Below are positions 27,801 to 36,127 of a stretch of 64,000 nt of DNA, piece by piece. The position numbers were made by a program, and so were the translations under genes. Source of the DNA: Trematomus loennbergii (Eukaryota > Chordata > Actinopteri > Perciformes > Nototheniidae). The notes below the pieces were generated by a model. That model worked only from the letters and a program-made list of their open reading frames with translations, searched no databases and was not told where the DNA came from. Each line of letters begins with the position of its first letter. Within the stretch, counting starts at the first letter, position 1. The DNA lies in the NCBI GenBank assembly GCA_012861695.1, contig JAAOOA010000066.1, positions 2,864,919 to 2,928,918 on the forward strand, given 5' to 3'.

Positions 27801-30800
27801 AAAGACGTACAAAAGTGCATTTTGCATGATAGGTCCCTTTAAATGAAAGCAAACATAATGCTGTTTTTTCGATTAAGCCATTATTTATTTTTCATTTAAA
27901 AAATCAGCAGTAATGTGACTCATGACACTACAAAGAAAACAACATTGTAATCATACCTGTAATATAAACTTTGAGTACAGCTTACTTACTCACCAAGAGC
28001 CTGTTTTTTTTTATTTTGGTACACCTCAAACTTTAAACTAATTTATTTTCCTCTGATTTCTTCGAAGGTGACTGAAGAAGTAAGTAACATTTTTATCCCA
28101 ATCCTCATAGACAGTTAATGCCCGCCTACATTGTAAAGCTATAATATAAAACAATATTCTTTAACATTATTTATGACTGATTTTACAGTACAAGTCACGT
28201 AGTGGAAAGTTCCCAGCCTCGTTCTTCAACCCGAACAGACTTGCCTACCAAACTACAAAATACGAAAGCGCACGTGAGGTGATGGGGTTCCTGATGCTAA
28301 AGCCTGGCGAGTACCTGATCGTACCGTCCACCTATAATCCCAATGAGACTGCCACCTTCATCCTGACCATCCTCTCCAAGTCAGAGACCCACGTCCAGTA
28401 AGCATTCTCAACTTAACTCTTCAAAAGCTTGTAAAGACATATGCAACACAAAATGAGTTCCTGGTAAAAAGTAAACGGCTGTTCAACAGTGTTGGGGAAG
28501 TTACCCGAACACTGTTCAATCACTGGCATAGCAAGTTAAAACTACATTACTTCATTAGCCGCACAAATAATTTCTTAAAAATTCATTTATACAACTCCAA
28601 AGCCAAGAGAACAACTGATTATTGAGTACTCCATCACACCTATGGAGTACTAAAGGTTATTTTTTACGCTGTGTTGTCGCACTTCTGGTTACCACCTCTT
28701 GCTGTTCTTGTTGACCAGAACTTTCCACAAGCAATGTCCTGATGTCTCGTCTTTCTTTTCAGTGAGAATTCGGATGGCCATTACCACGAACAACAGGAAG
28801 TGATGGTGTGCATGTTTTTTAAATACAGATGGATAGATAGATATATAGATGTTCTGTTACATGTTGTTTACTAGGTTGATAACATTGATATAATTTGAAC
28901 ATTATTGCATTGGTTCATCTCGAGCTGAAAGCACTCAATATATTGCAGGACAAAGGAACTGAAAATGAGGAGAACGACGAAAAGAAGAAACACTTTTTCC
29001 GTCAATACTCTGACAAGGTAATTGATGTAGACCCTTTGCAAAGAAAAGTTTCAGAGATTTTGTTGTCTTTTGTACTGCCTCCATTGTTGTGCTATGCTAA
29101 CAGTTGTAGTGTCCGTACGAATTGAGATTGGAATCGTTCCGATCATCTTGCTCTTACCATAAAGCCAAAAGCGATTTGGAAATGTCCTCCAATTTAAATC
29201 GTCTGCGCTTGCATTTCTACACTTGACTTTCCACTTGAGCTATGTCATTATGCTTTTTAGTGTTGTTTGGCTTTTCTTCCTTGGATCAGTCATTTAAGAT
29301 TTGTTATCCCAACCGAAAAATGTGGGCATGCATTAACTTCCGATTAATATAGAAGGTAACCGAAGTTATGACAGCCAACATGTGAGCAAAATACTGAAGA
29401 AGTCCTTTCTTGTTCTCATTTCCAGTACGAAGAAGTGGATGCCGAGCAGCTCCAGAGGCTTCTAAATGAACAAATCCTGAAAGGTTTGAACTTTAAAACC
29501 CAGAGAGGCTTGACAACATATGATCTAAAACTATTACTAAACTAAATCAATTATTCAGTGAAGTGGCTGGATTTATTAACATTTAAAAGTGCTGTTTTTT
29601 TCTACTTTTATTTAGGAGACTTGAAATCAGGAGGCTTCAGCATTGATGCCTGTCGCAGCATGGTTGCTCTGATGGATGTATCCTCTAATGTCATTTTCAT
29701 TGAGAATCATTGTGTAGAATTTGTTCTTGTTTCACACATATGAACAGATTTAAAGGTCAGGCTGAGACAGGAAACAATATCTAGTACAGTTATATACCTT
29801 AATGTTTGACTAGACGTCAATCACTGGCAAACTCAATGGAGAGGAATTTGTTCGTCTCTGGAAGAAGGTCGTCGCGTACAAGGTAAAAGGAACTCAGTAA
29901 AGTTTAAAAATGTCACAGTAAAACAAAGCGGATTGTTGGATACCTAAAGGACATGACAGTATGAGTGTGCTCATTGCACCACCCATGAATGATTGGGTTA
30001 GGTTCTGTCATGATTTAGAGTTTGTGTTTTCTTACTGTGTTGTTTATAACTCACTGTTTTCTTTACCAGGACATTTTCTTCCGCACTGATGTTTCAAAGA
30101 CGGGAACACTGTCATTGAGTGAGCTGAGGAATGCTATCATGGCGTCAGGTAGACAATCAGCCTATTCTTTTGTCTTCCATTGACAAAAAATAAACTGAAT
30201 TGTGTGACAATACAAGTGTGACAGTATCATGGCTTAGTGAAGTTGAAAACCATTTGCAACATGTAATGAAAACAACAGCCCTTAATTATGCAATAACCTA
30301 AACTCTGATCCTATTTTTTATGTCAGGAAAGAGGGCCAGCGATGACATGCTGAACTTGTTGGCTCTGCGCTACGGTGCCTCCTCTGGACACATCACCCTG
30401 GAGAGCTTCATCAGTATGGTGCTGCGCTTCGACTGCATGAGCCGTAAGTACAGATGGGTAACCGATGACAGTACACAAATCCAAAAAGTACCAGAATAAT
30501 TGTATTGAAATGTTTTTATTGACTTTGAGTGTCTTTTTTGTGTAGTCAGCAAACAATTGCAATAGCCTCTTGCACACATAGTTTGCAGGATATTAATGGA
30601 AGAATGTTCAGGCATAACAGGACATGTTACGTTTATTGTAACAATTCTCAATAACTTTCGGATGGTTTGCCATGAAATGTGTTATGGAAATGAAAGTTTA
30701 TTAAAAGCTTTGGCAAAGGTCTAAAGTCAGTTCTCATGCATAGCCATTATCTGTCAATATTTTCCCTAAACAGTGCAAGCAGTAAACTTCTTTAACTAAG

Positions 30801-31707
30801 GATGAGTTATTTTGATGGCTCCTCGAATCCTACAACAAATTCCTAGCAAGACACCTGTGCCAACAATTTCTCTGACTATCTATATTGCTGGCCTTGCATT
30901 TCAGAAAATACTATGCAAGTCTTGAATCTTATCAGCTGTTGGCTTAATGTGGGTTTAATAGAGCAGTCAGTAATAATTTGGTACCGCAAACAATCGTTGC
31001 TAACGGCAATCGGCAATCTCGATGAGGGTACAGAAGCCATGTGCAATTCAAGACAACATTACACGGTCAAAATTCACTCACTGCATAAGTGTTCTGAATC
31101 AAAGACATAAAGTGTACTGAGACACGTATCCGTAATTAAGACATAGCATGGGTTAGCAAGTGGAGGCTACAGTGCACCATTGGGTGGACTACTGTAAATG
31201 TGCATTGTACCAGCAGCACCCCATTGATTCCTGTATAAAGCAGCACAGGAGTCAAGCAACTTATTGAAGAGATGGTCGTATCCGGGTGACATTACGAACA
31301 TCTATCATGGCGTTTTAATAGACAGACATGTCTCCCTCTACTTTCATTTACAGTTTGTGGAATACTGCAATAACAATTTGTGTCTTTTTCAATAGAAATC
31401 TTCAGCCAGTTGTCAAATGGAATGAACATGACTCTTCGTGAATCAGAGGTAATAAAGGTTATTCAGAGGTGTTTCTTCAAATGTGTTCAGGTTGTAATCA
31501 TTCAACCCTGCACAGCTGTTGACTTAAACAAAAGGAAGGACATTTGTTTTTGGCAAAAGAAAAATCAGTTTCAATACCATTCCCCTAATATGTTGTTCTA
31601 GAAAATATGGCATTCTTGTACTACATTTTTACTTTTCTGTGATGGAATGCAATACAATAATATCCCTCTATAATTTGCAGTGGATGTACGTTTCGATGTA
31701 CTCTTAA
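3060..31707 (+). CDS. Calpain-like cysteine protease gene, 21 exons, two frame defects
   Basis: Coding exons placed by eye: 3060-3296, 6796-6865, 7047-7165, 7261-7394, 7474-7647, 17790-17864, 19569-19654, 20378-20452, 24000-24160, 25369-25535, 28068-28079, 28189-28397, 28763-28805, 28949-29017, 29426-29483, 29616-29677, 29814-29882, 30070-30148, 30327-30443, 31396-31448 and 31681-31707. All have AG acceptors and GT donors, and the phases agree throughout. The sum is 2096 nt; adding the one missing base gives 698 residues plus stop, normal for classical calpains, which are cytosolic calcium-dependent Cys proteases. Order: N-terminal helix, protease core CysPc (exons 2-8), C2-like domain (9-12), acidic linker and penta-EF-hand domain (13-21). 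The protein ends WMYVSMYS, like the calpain C terminus. Defects: in-frame TAG at 7523-7525 after a 1-nt loss, and a compensated -1/+1 shift in exon 7. A polyadenylation signal AATAAA lies at 32745. The orthologue (capn1/2/8/9/11-like) cannot be fixed from sequence alone. A recent pseudogene or assembly indels are both possible. Confidence 0.9.
3419..6736. mobile_element. 3.3-kb fold-back element, about 680-bp inverted arms
   Basis: The left arm (about 3419-4097) and the right arm (about 6042-6736) are inverted copies of each other over their full length, with visible identity well above 90 percent and a few small indels. Each arm carries two spaced copies of tttgcgtgcatatgatacgc. The approximate outer ends are gttagctccaacc on the left and its inverted equivalent ggttggttagct on the right. 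The central part (4098-6041) holds a LINE-like 3' tail with cttgaaatcttgaaag at about 4830-4855 and the solo-LTR-like insert at 5070-5450. No transposase frame is seen. It lies in calpain intron 1. Confidence 0.8.
5070..5450. mobile_element. Solo-LTR-like insertion, TG...CA, 5-bp target duplication
   Basis: The insert starts tgttacgttcc and ends ggcacgtaaca, so it has TG...CA ends and short terminal inversions. It is flanked on both sides by cacat (5065-5069 and 5451-5455), as expected for LTR-element integration. A 68-codon open frame (5184-5390, +) lies inside; I do not recognise its product and make no claim for it. A solo LTR of a gypsy-like element is the likeliest reading. Confidence 0.6.
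7047..7394 (+). CDS. Calpain exons 3-4: catalytic Cys and core domain PC1
   Basis: Exon 3 (7047-7165, 119 nt) contains [17 protein letters not shown]; the Cys in this motif is the nucleophile. Most calpains have GDCW, so the Asp-to-Asn change is worth noting. Exon 4 (7261-7394, 134 nt) reads [20 protein letters not shown], then FVHSK and [13 protein letters not shown], all strong calpain core signatures. Exon lengths 119 and 134 match the conserved calpain gene structure. Both exons are open. The donor of exon 4 is directly followed by a poly-A run (7401-7413). Confidence 0.9.
7474..7647 (+). CDS. Calpain exon 5, with 1-nt deletion and in-frame TAG
   Basis: The exon begins in phase with exon 4 ([18 protein letters not shown]) and then meets TAG at 7523-7525. 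Reading on in the next frame restores calpain sequence: [20 protein letters not shown], then [19 protein letters not shown] up to the gtaagt donor. The length, 174 nt, is one short of what phase demands. The break is therefore a single missing base near 7522. No alternative splice site rescues it. Confidence 0.88.
7819..9278 (-). mobile_element. L2-type LINE, 5' truncated, intact target duplication
   Basis: The minus strand encodes reverse transcriptase from about 9275 down to the stop at 8015. Motifs: [40 protein letters not shown] and YADDVQIYL (YADD catalytic box). The 3' end carries a short tandem tail of the tgatt type (gtcaaatcaaatcaaatcaa on the plus strand), a feature of L2/CR1-like LINEs. 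Both sides show the 9-bp direct repeat tatttgtca (7810-7818 and 9279-9287). The 5' end starts inside the RT domain, so the copy cannot move alone, but the remaining frame is open, which suggests a young insertion. It lies in calpain intron 5. Confidence 0.88.
8015..9199 (-). CDS. LINE reverse transcriptase fragment (L2-like), open frame
   Basis: This is a 394-codon open frame with RT motifs [23 protein letters not shown] and [10 protein letters not shown], then thumb and C-terminal sequence with [10 protein letters not shown] and [10 protein letters not shown]. The frame is open further upstream on the minus strand to about 9275 ([13 protein letters not shown]), so the Met at 9199 is not the real start. 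The endonuclease domain is missing by truncation. Function in a full element: RNA-templated DNA synthesis during target-primed reverse transcription. Confidence 0.85.
   Translation of the reverse strand: MHSTETALLRVVNDLLLAADSGSPAVLVLLDLTAAFDTVDHSILLSRLEQSAGITGSALAWFRSYLTDRSFSVQLGALSSAIAPLTCGVPQGSILGPILFLLCILPLGSILTKHNTPFHCYADDVQIYLPLNSNVNSLQLLMDCLAEIKSWLSQHFLNLNESKTEVIFFGPQPLASQVDILGSLKNNILPSVTNLGVTFNGAFKFDKQVSSVVKTCFFKIRLLAKTKSFLPFEDLERVINAFVTSRLDYCNALYVGMDQASIKRLQLVQNAAARLLTGHKKRDHITPILASLHWLPIRFRIDFKLLLFVFKALNGLAPAYIAELLQRYTPTRALRSADQLLLIVPKTRLKTRGHRAFAAAGPRLWNTLPLHVRSAQTLGFFKSTLKTHFFSLAF
9904..11240. mobile_element. Copy of TTAA-flanked 'GGGGACCTATCATGC' element, right end lost
   Basis: The left end ttaaaggggacctatcatgc (from about 9904) matches the ends of the elements at 25631-27838 and 40193-47240. 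Further right, 'atgaggcatggctagaatg' and 'gatctgtttggtattt' (11130-11180) match the right part of the other copies. The expected right terminus is not found, so this end is degraded; the end coordinate is approximate. A piggyBac-type element is nested at 10446-11073. Confidence 0.6.
10446..11073. mobile_element. Non-autonomous piggyBac-type element, TTAA target
   Basis: The left end is ttaaaccttgtgttgtgttc (TTAA at 10442-10445) and the right end is cccaaacacaacataaggg followed by ttaa (11074-11077), giving inverted ends of the piggyBac type (CCTTGTGTTGTGTT / AACACAACATAAGG). Both inner sides carry a small gggtc...gaccc palindrome. The 628-bp interior has no transposase frame, so it would depend on a transposase supplied elsewhere. 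Confidence 0.65.
11297..11346. mobile_element. 50-bp hAT-type remnant made of two termini
   Basis: The element starts caggggttcccaaac and ends tttgggaacccctg, so almost all of its 50 bp is terminal inverted repeat. It is flanked by perfect 8-bp direct repeats agataaga (11289-11296 and 11347-11354), the hAT hallmark. The termini resemble hAT-Charlie ends. Confidence 0.85.
11769..12141 (-). repeat. Unclassified repeat, copy 1, with a conserved basic reading frame
   Basis: This is an inverted copy of 18526-18910. On the minus strand, 12133-11930 is an open frame of 67 codons starting [16 protein letters not shown], then [16 protein letters not shown]. The other copy shows the same codons with two stops. 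This suggests a former coding exon of a transposable element, but I do not recognise the family. A 14-mer ttaaggcgagacac occurs left of both copies (11430 and 18052) and may mark an element end. Confidence 0.6.
12612..12800 (-). mobile_element. Jockey-type LINE fragment, just upstream of RT core
   Basis: Read on the minus strand across frame breaks, the segment gives [16 protein letters not shown] and LLKKP, then DVLSNY, a pattern found before the RT core (the usual ...NYRPISNLP) of fish LINEs. No long frame remains. It is a short decayed fragment within calpain intron 5. Confidence 0.5.
13510..14562 (-). pseudogene. LINE reverse transcriptase, 350-codon open segment
   Basis: RT motifs in order: [64 protein letters not shown] and [10 protein letters not shown] with the YADD box. 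The C-terminal part continues in another frame (13718-13266), so a frameshift separates the pieces. It belongs to the LINE at 12985-15965. Confidence 0.82.
15230..15724 (-). pseudogene. LINE apurinic/apyrimidinic-type endonuclease fragment
   Basis: The open frame carries [29 protein letters not shown] and [10 protein letters not shown], the central and C-terminal motifs of the EN domain that nicks target DNA. The first part of the domain lies upstream (15725-15960) in continuing minus-strand sequence. It is separated from the RT by frame breaks. Confidence 0.8.
16530..17300 (-). mobile_element. LINE fragment: RT C-terminal part, several frames
   Basis: Minus-strand pieces: 17293-16934 gives [17 protein letters not shown] and [17 protein letters not shown]; 16988-16776 gives [20 protein letters not shown]; 16774 downward gives [16 protein letters not shown]. 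In that order they match the C-terminal third of a common fish LINE RT. Frames break between them. The fragment at 49777-50064 is from the same family. Confidence 0.7.
17301..17789. other. Intron 5 end, nothing recognised
   Basis: AT-rich intronic sequence leading to the polypyrimidine tract and acceptor of calpain exon 6. No repeat terminus or frame is recognised. Confidence 0.4.
17790..17864 (+). CDS. Calpain exon 6: catalytic His
   Basis: The exon lies after a 10.1-kb repeat-filled intron. It reads [16 protein letters not shown]; the His in GHAY is the second member of the catalytic triad. Acceptor atcttgtag and donor gtgaag. It is flanked at a distance by two inverted copies of one repeat (11769-12141 and 18526-18910). 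Confidence 0.88.
18526..18910 (+). repeat. Unclassified repeat, copy 2, inverted relative to copy 1
   Basis: Reading plus strand from atggcaaaataacggag (about 18533), the codons follow copy 1 (basic start, then [16 protein letters not shown]) with stops at the fourth codon and near SSR. Similarity runs to about 18910 (cctaaaaacatggtgaaaat). It lies in calpain intron 6, so the two copies bracket exon 6. Confidence 0.6.
19569..19654 (+). CDS. Calpain exon 7: catalytic Asn, compensated double frameshift
   Basis: Reading from the attgctggtcag acceptor gives [16 protein letters not shown], where the Asn is the third catalytic residue. The expected WGQQEW then appears only in the next frame, because one C is missing at 19613-19615. 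An extra base at about 19634-19637 returns the frame to RDWSDK before gtaaaa. Total length stays at 86 nt, the usual size of this exon. In the net frame the conserved W-G after NP is replaced by unrelated residues. Confidence 0.82.
20378..24160 (+). CDS. Calpain exons 8-9: end of protease core, start of C2-like domain
   Basis: Exon 8 (20378-20452) reads [20 protein letters not shown] and ends in DGEFW, the calpain signature at the end of the core. Exon 9 (24000-24160, 161 nt, the conserved length) starts [17 protein letters not shown] and continues [19 protein letters not shown], the first strands of the C2-like domain. Intron 8 holds two hAT-type elements (20565-21236 and 21703-22781). Confidence 0.87.
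20565..21236. mobile_element. hAT-type element, CAGTGTTTCCCCTA ends
   Basis: The left end is cagtgtttcccctagg and the right end is taggggaaacactg. A 6-bp direct repeat ggtgct flanks both sides (20559-20564 and 21237-21242), shorter than the normal 8 bp of hAT. The interior at about 20905-21130 is related to 26180-26400 inside another hAT copy (shared tcaatctggtgcactttgag). No transposase frame. Confidence 0.7.
21317..21579. repeat. Direct repeat, two about 47-bp copies 216 bp apart
   Basis: Copies at 21317-21363 and 21533-21579 both read ctgcatt(g/t)cagtggacag then aacataaaaaggaca. The intervening 170 bp is not repeated elsewhere that I can see. It may be a partial tandem duplication inside an older element. 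Confidence 0.6.
21703..22781. mobile_element. hAT element, 1079 bp, 8-bp target duplication
   Basis: Ends are cagtggcgtttttatatg and ccagtcgccactg, flanked by perfect gctgttac on both sides (21695-21702 and 22782-22789). Inside, about 21774, a further hAT-like start cagtgacgtgcagtgagg is seen, possibly a nested copy. No transposase frame survives, so this is a non-autonomous copy. Confidence 0.85.
22790..23999. other. Intron 8 remainder; small CTTCTG-rich tandem repeat
   Basis: Around 23400-23510 the unit cttcttctgctgttcctgtt recurs about four times with changes. At about 22825 cccgggttcgaaatt resembles a tRNA-type B box, but no cloverleaf can be drawn. Nothing else is recognised before calpain exon 9. 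Confidence 0.45.
24556..24620 (+). mobile_element. LINE/SINE 3' tail fragment
   Basis: The segment acaacagagtcgag, then tttcccctgtgagggattaa and taaagtatgtcttcttctt, is a typical 3' end of fish retroposons. A related tail is at about 56185-56275 (aacacaacagagtggggg, then cttcttctt repeats). Confidence 0.45.
25010..25314. mobile_element. hAT-Charlie-like right end
   Basis: The segment ends ctttgaaaaaagtttggaca then cctctg, the reverse of the hAT terminus CAG(A/G)GGTGTCCAAAC. A left terminus is not found, so the start is approximate and the copy is truncated. Confidence 0.5.
25369..28397 (+). CDS. Calpain exons 10-12: C2-like domain
   Basis: Exon 10 (25369-25535) reads [14 protein letters not shown], then [16 protein letters not shown] and IGFYVFE. 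Exon 11 (28068-28079) is a 12-nt micro-exon coding VTEE; very short exons at this place are known in calpain genes. Exon 12 (28189-28397) contains [32 protein letters not shown] and [11 protein letters not shown], typical of domain III. All are open and in phase. Intron 10 carries the TTAA element with a nested hAT. Confidence 0.87.
25631..27838. mobile_element. TTAA-flanked element, interrupted by a hAT
   Basis: It is flanked by ttaa at 25627-25630 and 27839-27842. The left end is agtggacctatcatgc and the right end is gcatgataggtccctt. Without the nested hAT and its duplication it would be about 488 bp. TTAA target sites point to the piggyBac superfamily, though assignment rests on the target site alone. 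It lies in calpain intron 10, just 95 bp after exon 10. Confidence 0.75.
26001..27712. mobile_element. hAT element nested in the TTAA element
   Basis: It starts caggggcgtcgcctgg and ends ccaggcgacgccactg plus g. Perfect 8-bp direct repeats gatttggg flank it (25993-26000 and 27713-27720). Subterminal cggggctaaagccccgg is shared with about 130-155. Length is 1712 bp with no transposase frame. Joining the flanks restores the sequence seen at 46380 in another copy of the host element, which confirms the boundaries. Confidence 0.88.
28763..31707 (+). CDS. Calpain exons 13-21: acidic linker and penta-EF-hand domain
   Basis: Exons 13-14 give a charged linker ([15 protein letters not shown], then [14 protein letters not shown]). 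Exons 15-21 encode the calcium-binding PEF domain: [92 protein letters not shown] and the last EF-hand. In classical calpains the fifth EF-hand pairs with the small subunit. Exon lengths 58, 79 and 117 match the family. The stop is TAA at 31705-31707. Confidence 0.88.
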
Positions 31708-33403
31708 GCTGACAAGAAGATGTCTGCTGCTTTGGAAATGTAGCAGCAGAAAATAGAAAAGGTGTTCTCCTGCAACTGAGTTGTTACATGGTATGACATA
31801 ACAGGGCACTTACTTTTACATTTTAACTCGACCCATTTTAGGATTAGCCATGAGTTAGGCAGTGTCGGTTGTAATTCTAACTAGGGTTACACATTTGTTA
31901 AAAATACTATTTACAACTGAAAAACATATTTCAAGTCAATTGTATTACAGTTTTTGAGCAGAAAAGCACAGCTTTGTCAAAGCAGTATCACAAAAAATGT
32001 ATCGAATCGAACATGATGTGTATTGTTGCATCCCTTTTAAATGTGATATATATAAACTATAACCTATTCAATCGTTTTTCTATATGCAAGTCTCTCTGGT
32101 ATACTTCATTTGTTGTTTTTAGGTTACTGCATTTTGTATTAAACTGACGTGGGATTTTATTATGTGTTTTTAGCCATGCTAGAGCTGGTCAGTCCACTAT
32201 TTAGTATCCCAACAACTTTTGGATGGATTGTCTATAATTGTGGTAATATCCATGGTGATTAGGATATGAAACATACTGACTTTGGTGATACCCCCTTTTT
32301 TTTTTTTTTCAACTGTTGGTTTGATTTGCAATGCAATTTGGTTCAGACATGCATTCTCCCTGAATGAGTTGTATTCACCTTGGTGATCCTTTACCTTTAC
32401 ATCTAGCCCCACCATCTGGACATTATTTTAATTGTCCAACATAATAACTAACTTTTGTAAATCCAAAATAACTATTGAATTCGAAATGCTGAATGTTGGC
32501 TAAAATGCTAAACGATAATGGTAACTATGGTAAACGTTAAATATCAGTATATAAGCATCAACATTGGGGCGTTTTGGCAGGCTGACATTAGCAATTAGCT
32601 CAAAGCACCGCTGTGCGCAAACACAGCCTCAGACTGGTGCTAGCATGGCGCTAGACTCAGTATTGTTAAGTCTATAAGCTAATCCTTATGGTGGGATACT
32701 TATACATTTTATGTTTTTGGTGGGTATAGACTTTGTACTTTAAAAATAAAGACATTTTCAAACAGTTGTGCATAACTATTTATTTCACACCTTATAAAAT
32801 GCCTTACAGATTTCCTTAAATACATATTCCTTATGAAAAATAATCCTTAAATATGGCACAACACAAATCGTGGCTTTAGAGATGTGAAGTCCATTATACA
32901 TAAAGGTTAGGACTAAAATTATGTGGCATGATTTGCTTGTTGCAGATGTATTAGTTAATAGCAAATGTGTATTGATGATTAATAACTAAAAACACATTCA
33001 TTTGTATAAAAGGTGAAGGAGAGTAATGAGACTTTAAACCCCATCACTCTTTACATGTAGAAACGGAAAAGCAAACCTTGTGGAGCACCACCCATCAAAA
33101 TAATACATTGATAGCAATAATTAATGAAGTCTCATAAGTTCTTTAGAAAACTAATAACTACAAAATTATTTAACAGAAAGATAAATGATGAAGAAAATGA
33201 ATGAATGAAGAAATGACAACTAATATATCGATGAACAGTTATGTATAAAGCGGACCATGTGAGCAGGTAGAATCACTGAATGATATCTTTGTTGGGGGTT
33301 AACCCAATAAATCAAACTTTAATAGATCAATGCACTGCTCAAAAGTTGAGAGTTTGAGAAGCACCAGATAAGGTTGTGAAGCATTTCAAATATGAACTCT
33401 TAT
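31708..33403 (+). other. Calpain 3' flank with polyadenylation signal
   Basis: AATAAA is present at 32745-32750, about 1.04 kb after the calpain stop, and is a reasonable candidate for 3' end formation. The stretch is otherwise AT-rich with a poly-T run near 32293-32310. No second gene is seen. Confidence 0.45.
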
Positions 33404-33407
33404 TTAA

Positions 33408-35554
33408 AGGGCCCATGTCATGGCCATTTCCACTGATCATAATTACATTGTTGAGGTATACTAAAATAGATTTATACTGTGCAATTTTCCAAACTCACAT
33501 TGGTTTCGCATACAGCATCTCTGTCAAGCATGTGTATTCAGCAGTATTCACTTTCTCCACTAAACGACTCGTTGGAGCTCTTGCCCCCCCCTCCCTGTGA
33601 GCCTAGTGTGCTCCGATTGGTCAGCTCGGCCACTCTGTTCTGATTAGTCAACCACCAGAGAGGCTCCGCCCGCTTTTTTCGGGGAACATCAGTGTAATGG
33701 TACAGCTGATATTTTATACTAACTAACCGAACTGAACCTACAAACTGTTGTTATAGAAGAGTGTGACGGCCCCAGGGCCTTTGTGCAGGTGTGTTGCAGG
33801 GCTTACGGTGGGGTGGAGCTGAAGAGGGTAATCAGCGCGATCACGGACACCTCCGTAGCCGGTGCTATTAATCCCAGCGGCCCGGAGTCTCTCTCCAAAG
33901 CGGCTGCAGAAGGACGAACTGAGCGACCCTCTCCCCTCGACCACCTATCTCTGCATTTACCACAATAAATGTGCCGTGGTTTTGTAAACTCGTGTATGTC
34001 TCCTTGCCTTTCCGTTGTGGCCTAGGAGCCGACATAACAAAGAGTAAGTTATTTTTACCTGTAATAAACTACTACTGTTTGATGAGAAATCAAATCATGG
34101 TTTGCTAATATATGAATTCAGGGAAGAAAGGATAGGCCTACTAAGTATTTCCATTAAACTTTATTTTTAGAAATGTACAAAATGAACATAAATATACATA
34201 TACACACGGTATATCATCCATTCCTCCTCCTCTTGCCTGCGCACAGCCGGTGCGGTGCCTTTTAGCACGAGGCCTCAGTAGTAGTAGAAGTCCCGTCCCC
34301 GTCATGGATTGTCCGCCAGGATCTGGCTGGACGAAATCAAATGCAAATCACAAAATATTAGAGAAACTTAGTTGTTTTAGATTCGTTAGTAGTAGTTGTG
34401 TAATGAACAGCTTGCCTGCTAATATGCTAACCTAGCTTTGTTTACCTTGGTAGCTAACACGATATGAACGTTAGCTTGGAGGAAAGGCAACTATAATGCA
34501 GTGTAATAAAACTACTATGAACAAAAGCTAGTGGTTCATATTAGGCTAGCAATAACGTGTTTATAATTGCAATCGTATACGGGTATTCTGCTACCATACA
34601 ATGTAACTTGCATGAATACATTGTTTTGCGCTAGCATACAGCTAGCCTCGTTAGCTACATGCAGTATATGTACTGTCACAATGTACGGTAAATCACCCGG
34701 AGTATACTGTATGAGTATTCCGTGTGTGTGACTGCAGACATTCTCCTGCCATGACAAACATGTAAGGCCATCTGCTGACATTGTAGTTGATATATTTAAA
34801 CGCTAGCAACGTAGCATCACAAAAATGTTTTTCCGACCAAACTAGCTCTAGCTCCGTGTGTTAGATCGGTTGCATACACGCTACGCCAGCTATAATGTAA
34901 TTACGTTTCGCGACTGACCGCACGGCAAATCACCCGGAGTATACTGTCAATAGGTATTTTGTGTGTGAATGCAGACATTCTCCTGCTATGAGATACATGT
35001 ATGCAAGGCCATCTGCTGATATTAGAGTTGATATATGGAAACTCTAGCAACTTAGTTAGCACAGTTAGCACTGTGTCAATGGCTTAGCAGTCCAACACAG
35101 TTTACACATTTAAACAGTCTTGTTTGATAAATACACAAATAACAATGCAAACTTACAGGTTGTATACCCGGATCTTCCCCTGCTCCAAACGGTCCAAACA
35201 AGCTGTGCATATCCGGCCTCAAACTGGGCAATGTTTTGGAAGCTTTCGTCTGTGAAATGCCGGTTCTTCGAACCTCTGGAGGAGGAACACGCCGCTGCTG
35301 GTGTGGCCATAGCTCTTCGGGATTGGTCCATTTCGTTCCGGGTACCGCATGACATCAGGCGGTACCCGGAAGAATCAAATGGGCAGTGACGTATCTCCAA
35401 CGAGGCGTTTTGGGGAGGTATTTTCTGTGTTAGAGTTTTACTCGCTACAGGGTGTACTTTGAGGGTTTTGACTCTGCACACCGTTTACATGCATAAAAAC
35501 CTTCATAACACACAAGGGGACGGGTAATAACCGGAAAAGCATGACATGGGAGCT
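33408..35554. mobile_element. TTAA-flanked element, 'CCCATGTCATG' ends
   Basis: TTAA lies at 33404-33407 and 35555-35558. Inverted ends are agggcccatgtcatggc and gcatgacatgggagct. The interior has several inverted CpG-rich blocks, such as gattggtcagctcggcc near the left and gggattggtccattt near the right, plus a direct repeat (aatcacccggagtatactgt at 34690 and 34928). No transposase frame. Confidence 0.7.
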
Positions 35555-35558
35555 TTAA

Positions 35559-36127
35559 GGGAGATCTTTGTTTTGGTCTAAACCTAATAAATGCTTATTT
35601 TATGAAAAAACTTTAAATTGCATTATTTTACTTTGTTTCTGACTTTTACACGGTTCTGATGGACGATTGAAGTTTCGCTCGCGATAAATTCAGGTCAGCA
35701 CAGATTTTACATCAGGCCCCTCACATGTGGCAAACATGGGGCAAACTCTGTTATCAAAACTATGATTCATTATTATAATTATTGATAATAATGTCATACA
35801 AATGTGGTAGTGAAATTACTATTCAATTCATTCTGTGTATGTTATTTCAGACGTTAGGATAGTGCTAGGACAGCAGAGCAGCCAGTGGTATTAAATAGAA
35901 ATCAAACCCAAGCATACATATTAACAGTGGGTAATTGGAAGCCAAGCATAGTTGCTTACCTTCTGTTGTTGTCACTGTTGGGGCTGGGGTTTTGATTTGA
36001 TTCACTTGGTTTTCCTGTGGATGAGATTTTATCTAGTTGGGGGTGATTTATTAAATCAGTCAGTCAGTCACCCAGTAGAGCTACTTCCTCTGCTAGAAAT
36101 TAATTTTGTTGCATATCATCAACTGCA
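35559..36127. other. Intergenic, nothing recognised
   Basis: AT-rich sequence between two DNA elements. A cagt run (tcagtcagtcagtcacc) occurs at about 36056. No frame or terminus is recognised. Confidence 0.35.

Noticed and set aside
35110..35481. A 123-codon minus-strand frame
   Set aside because: It lies inside a TTAA-flanked element; no recognised domain; overlapping frame on the other strand is similarly long.
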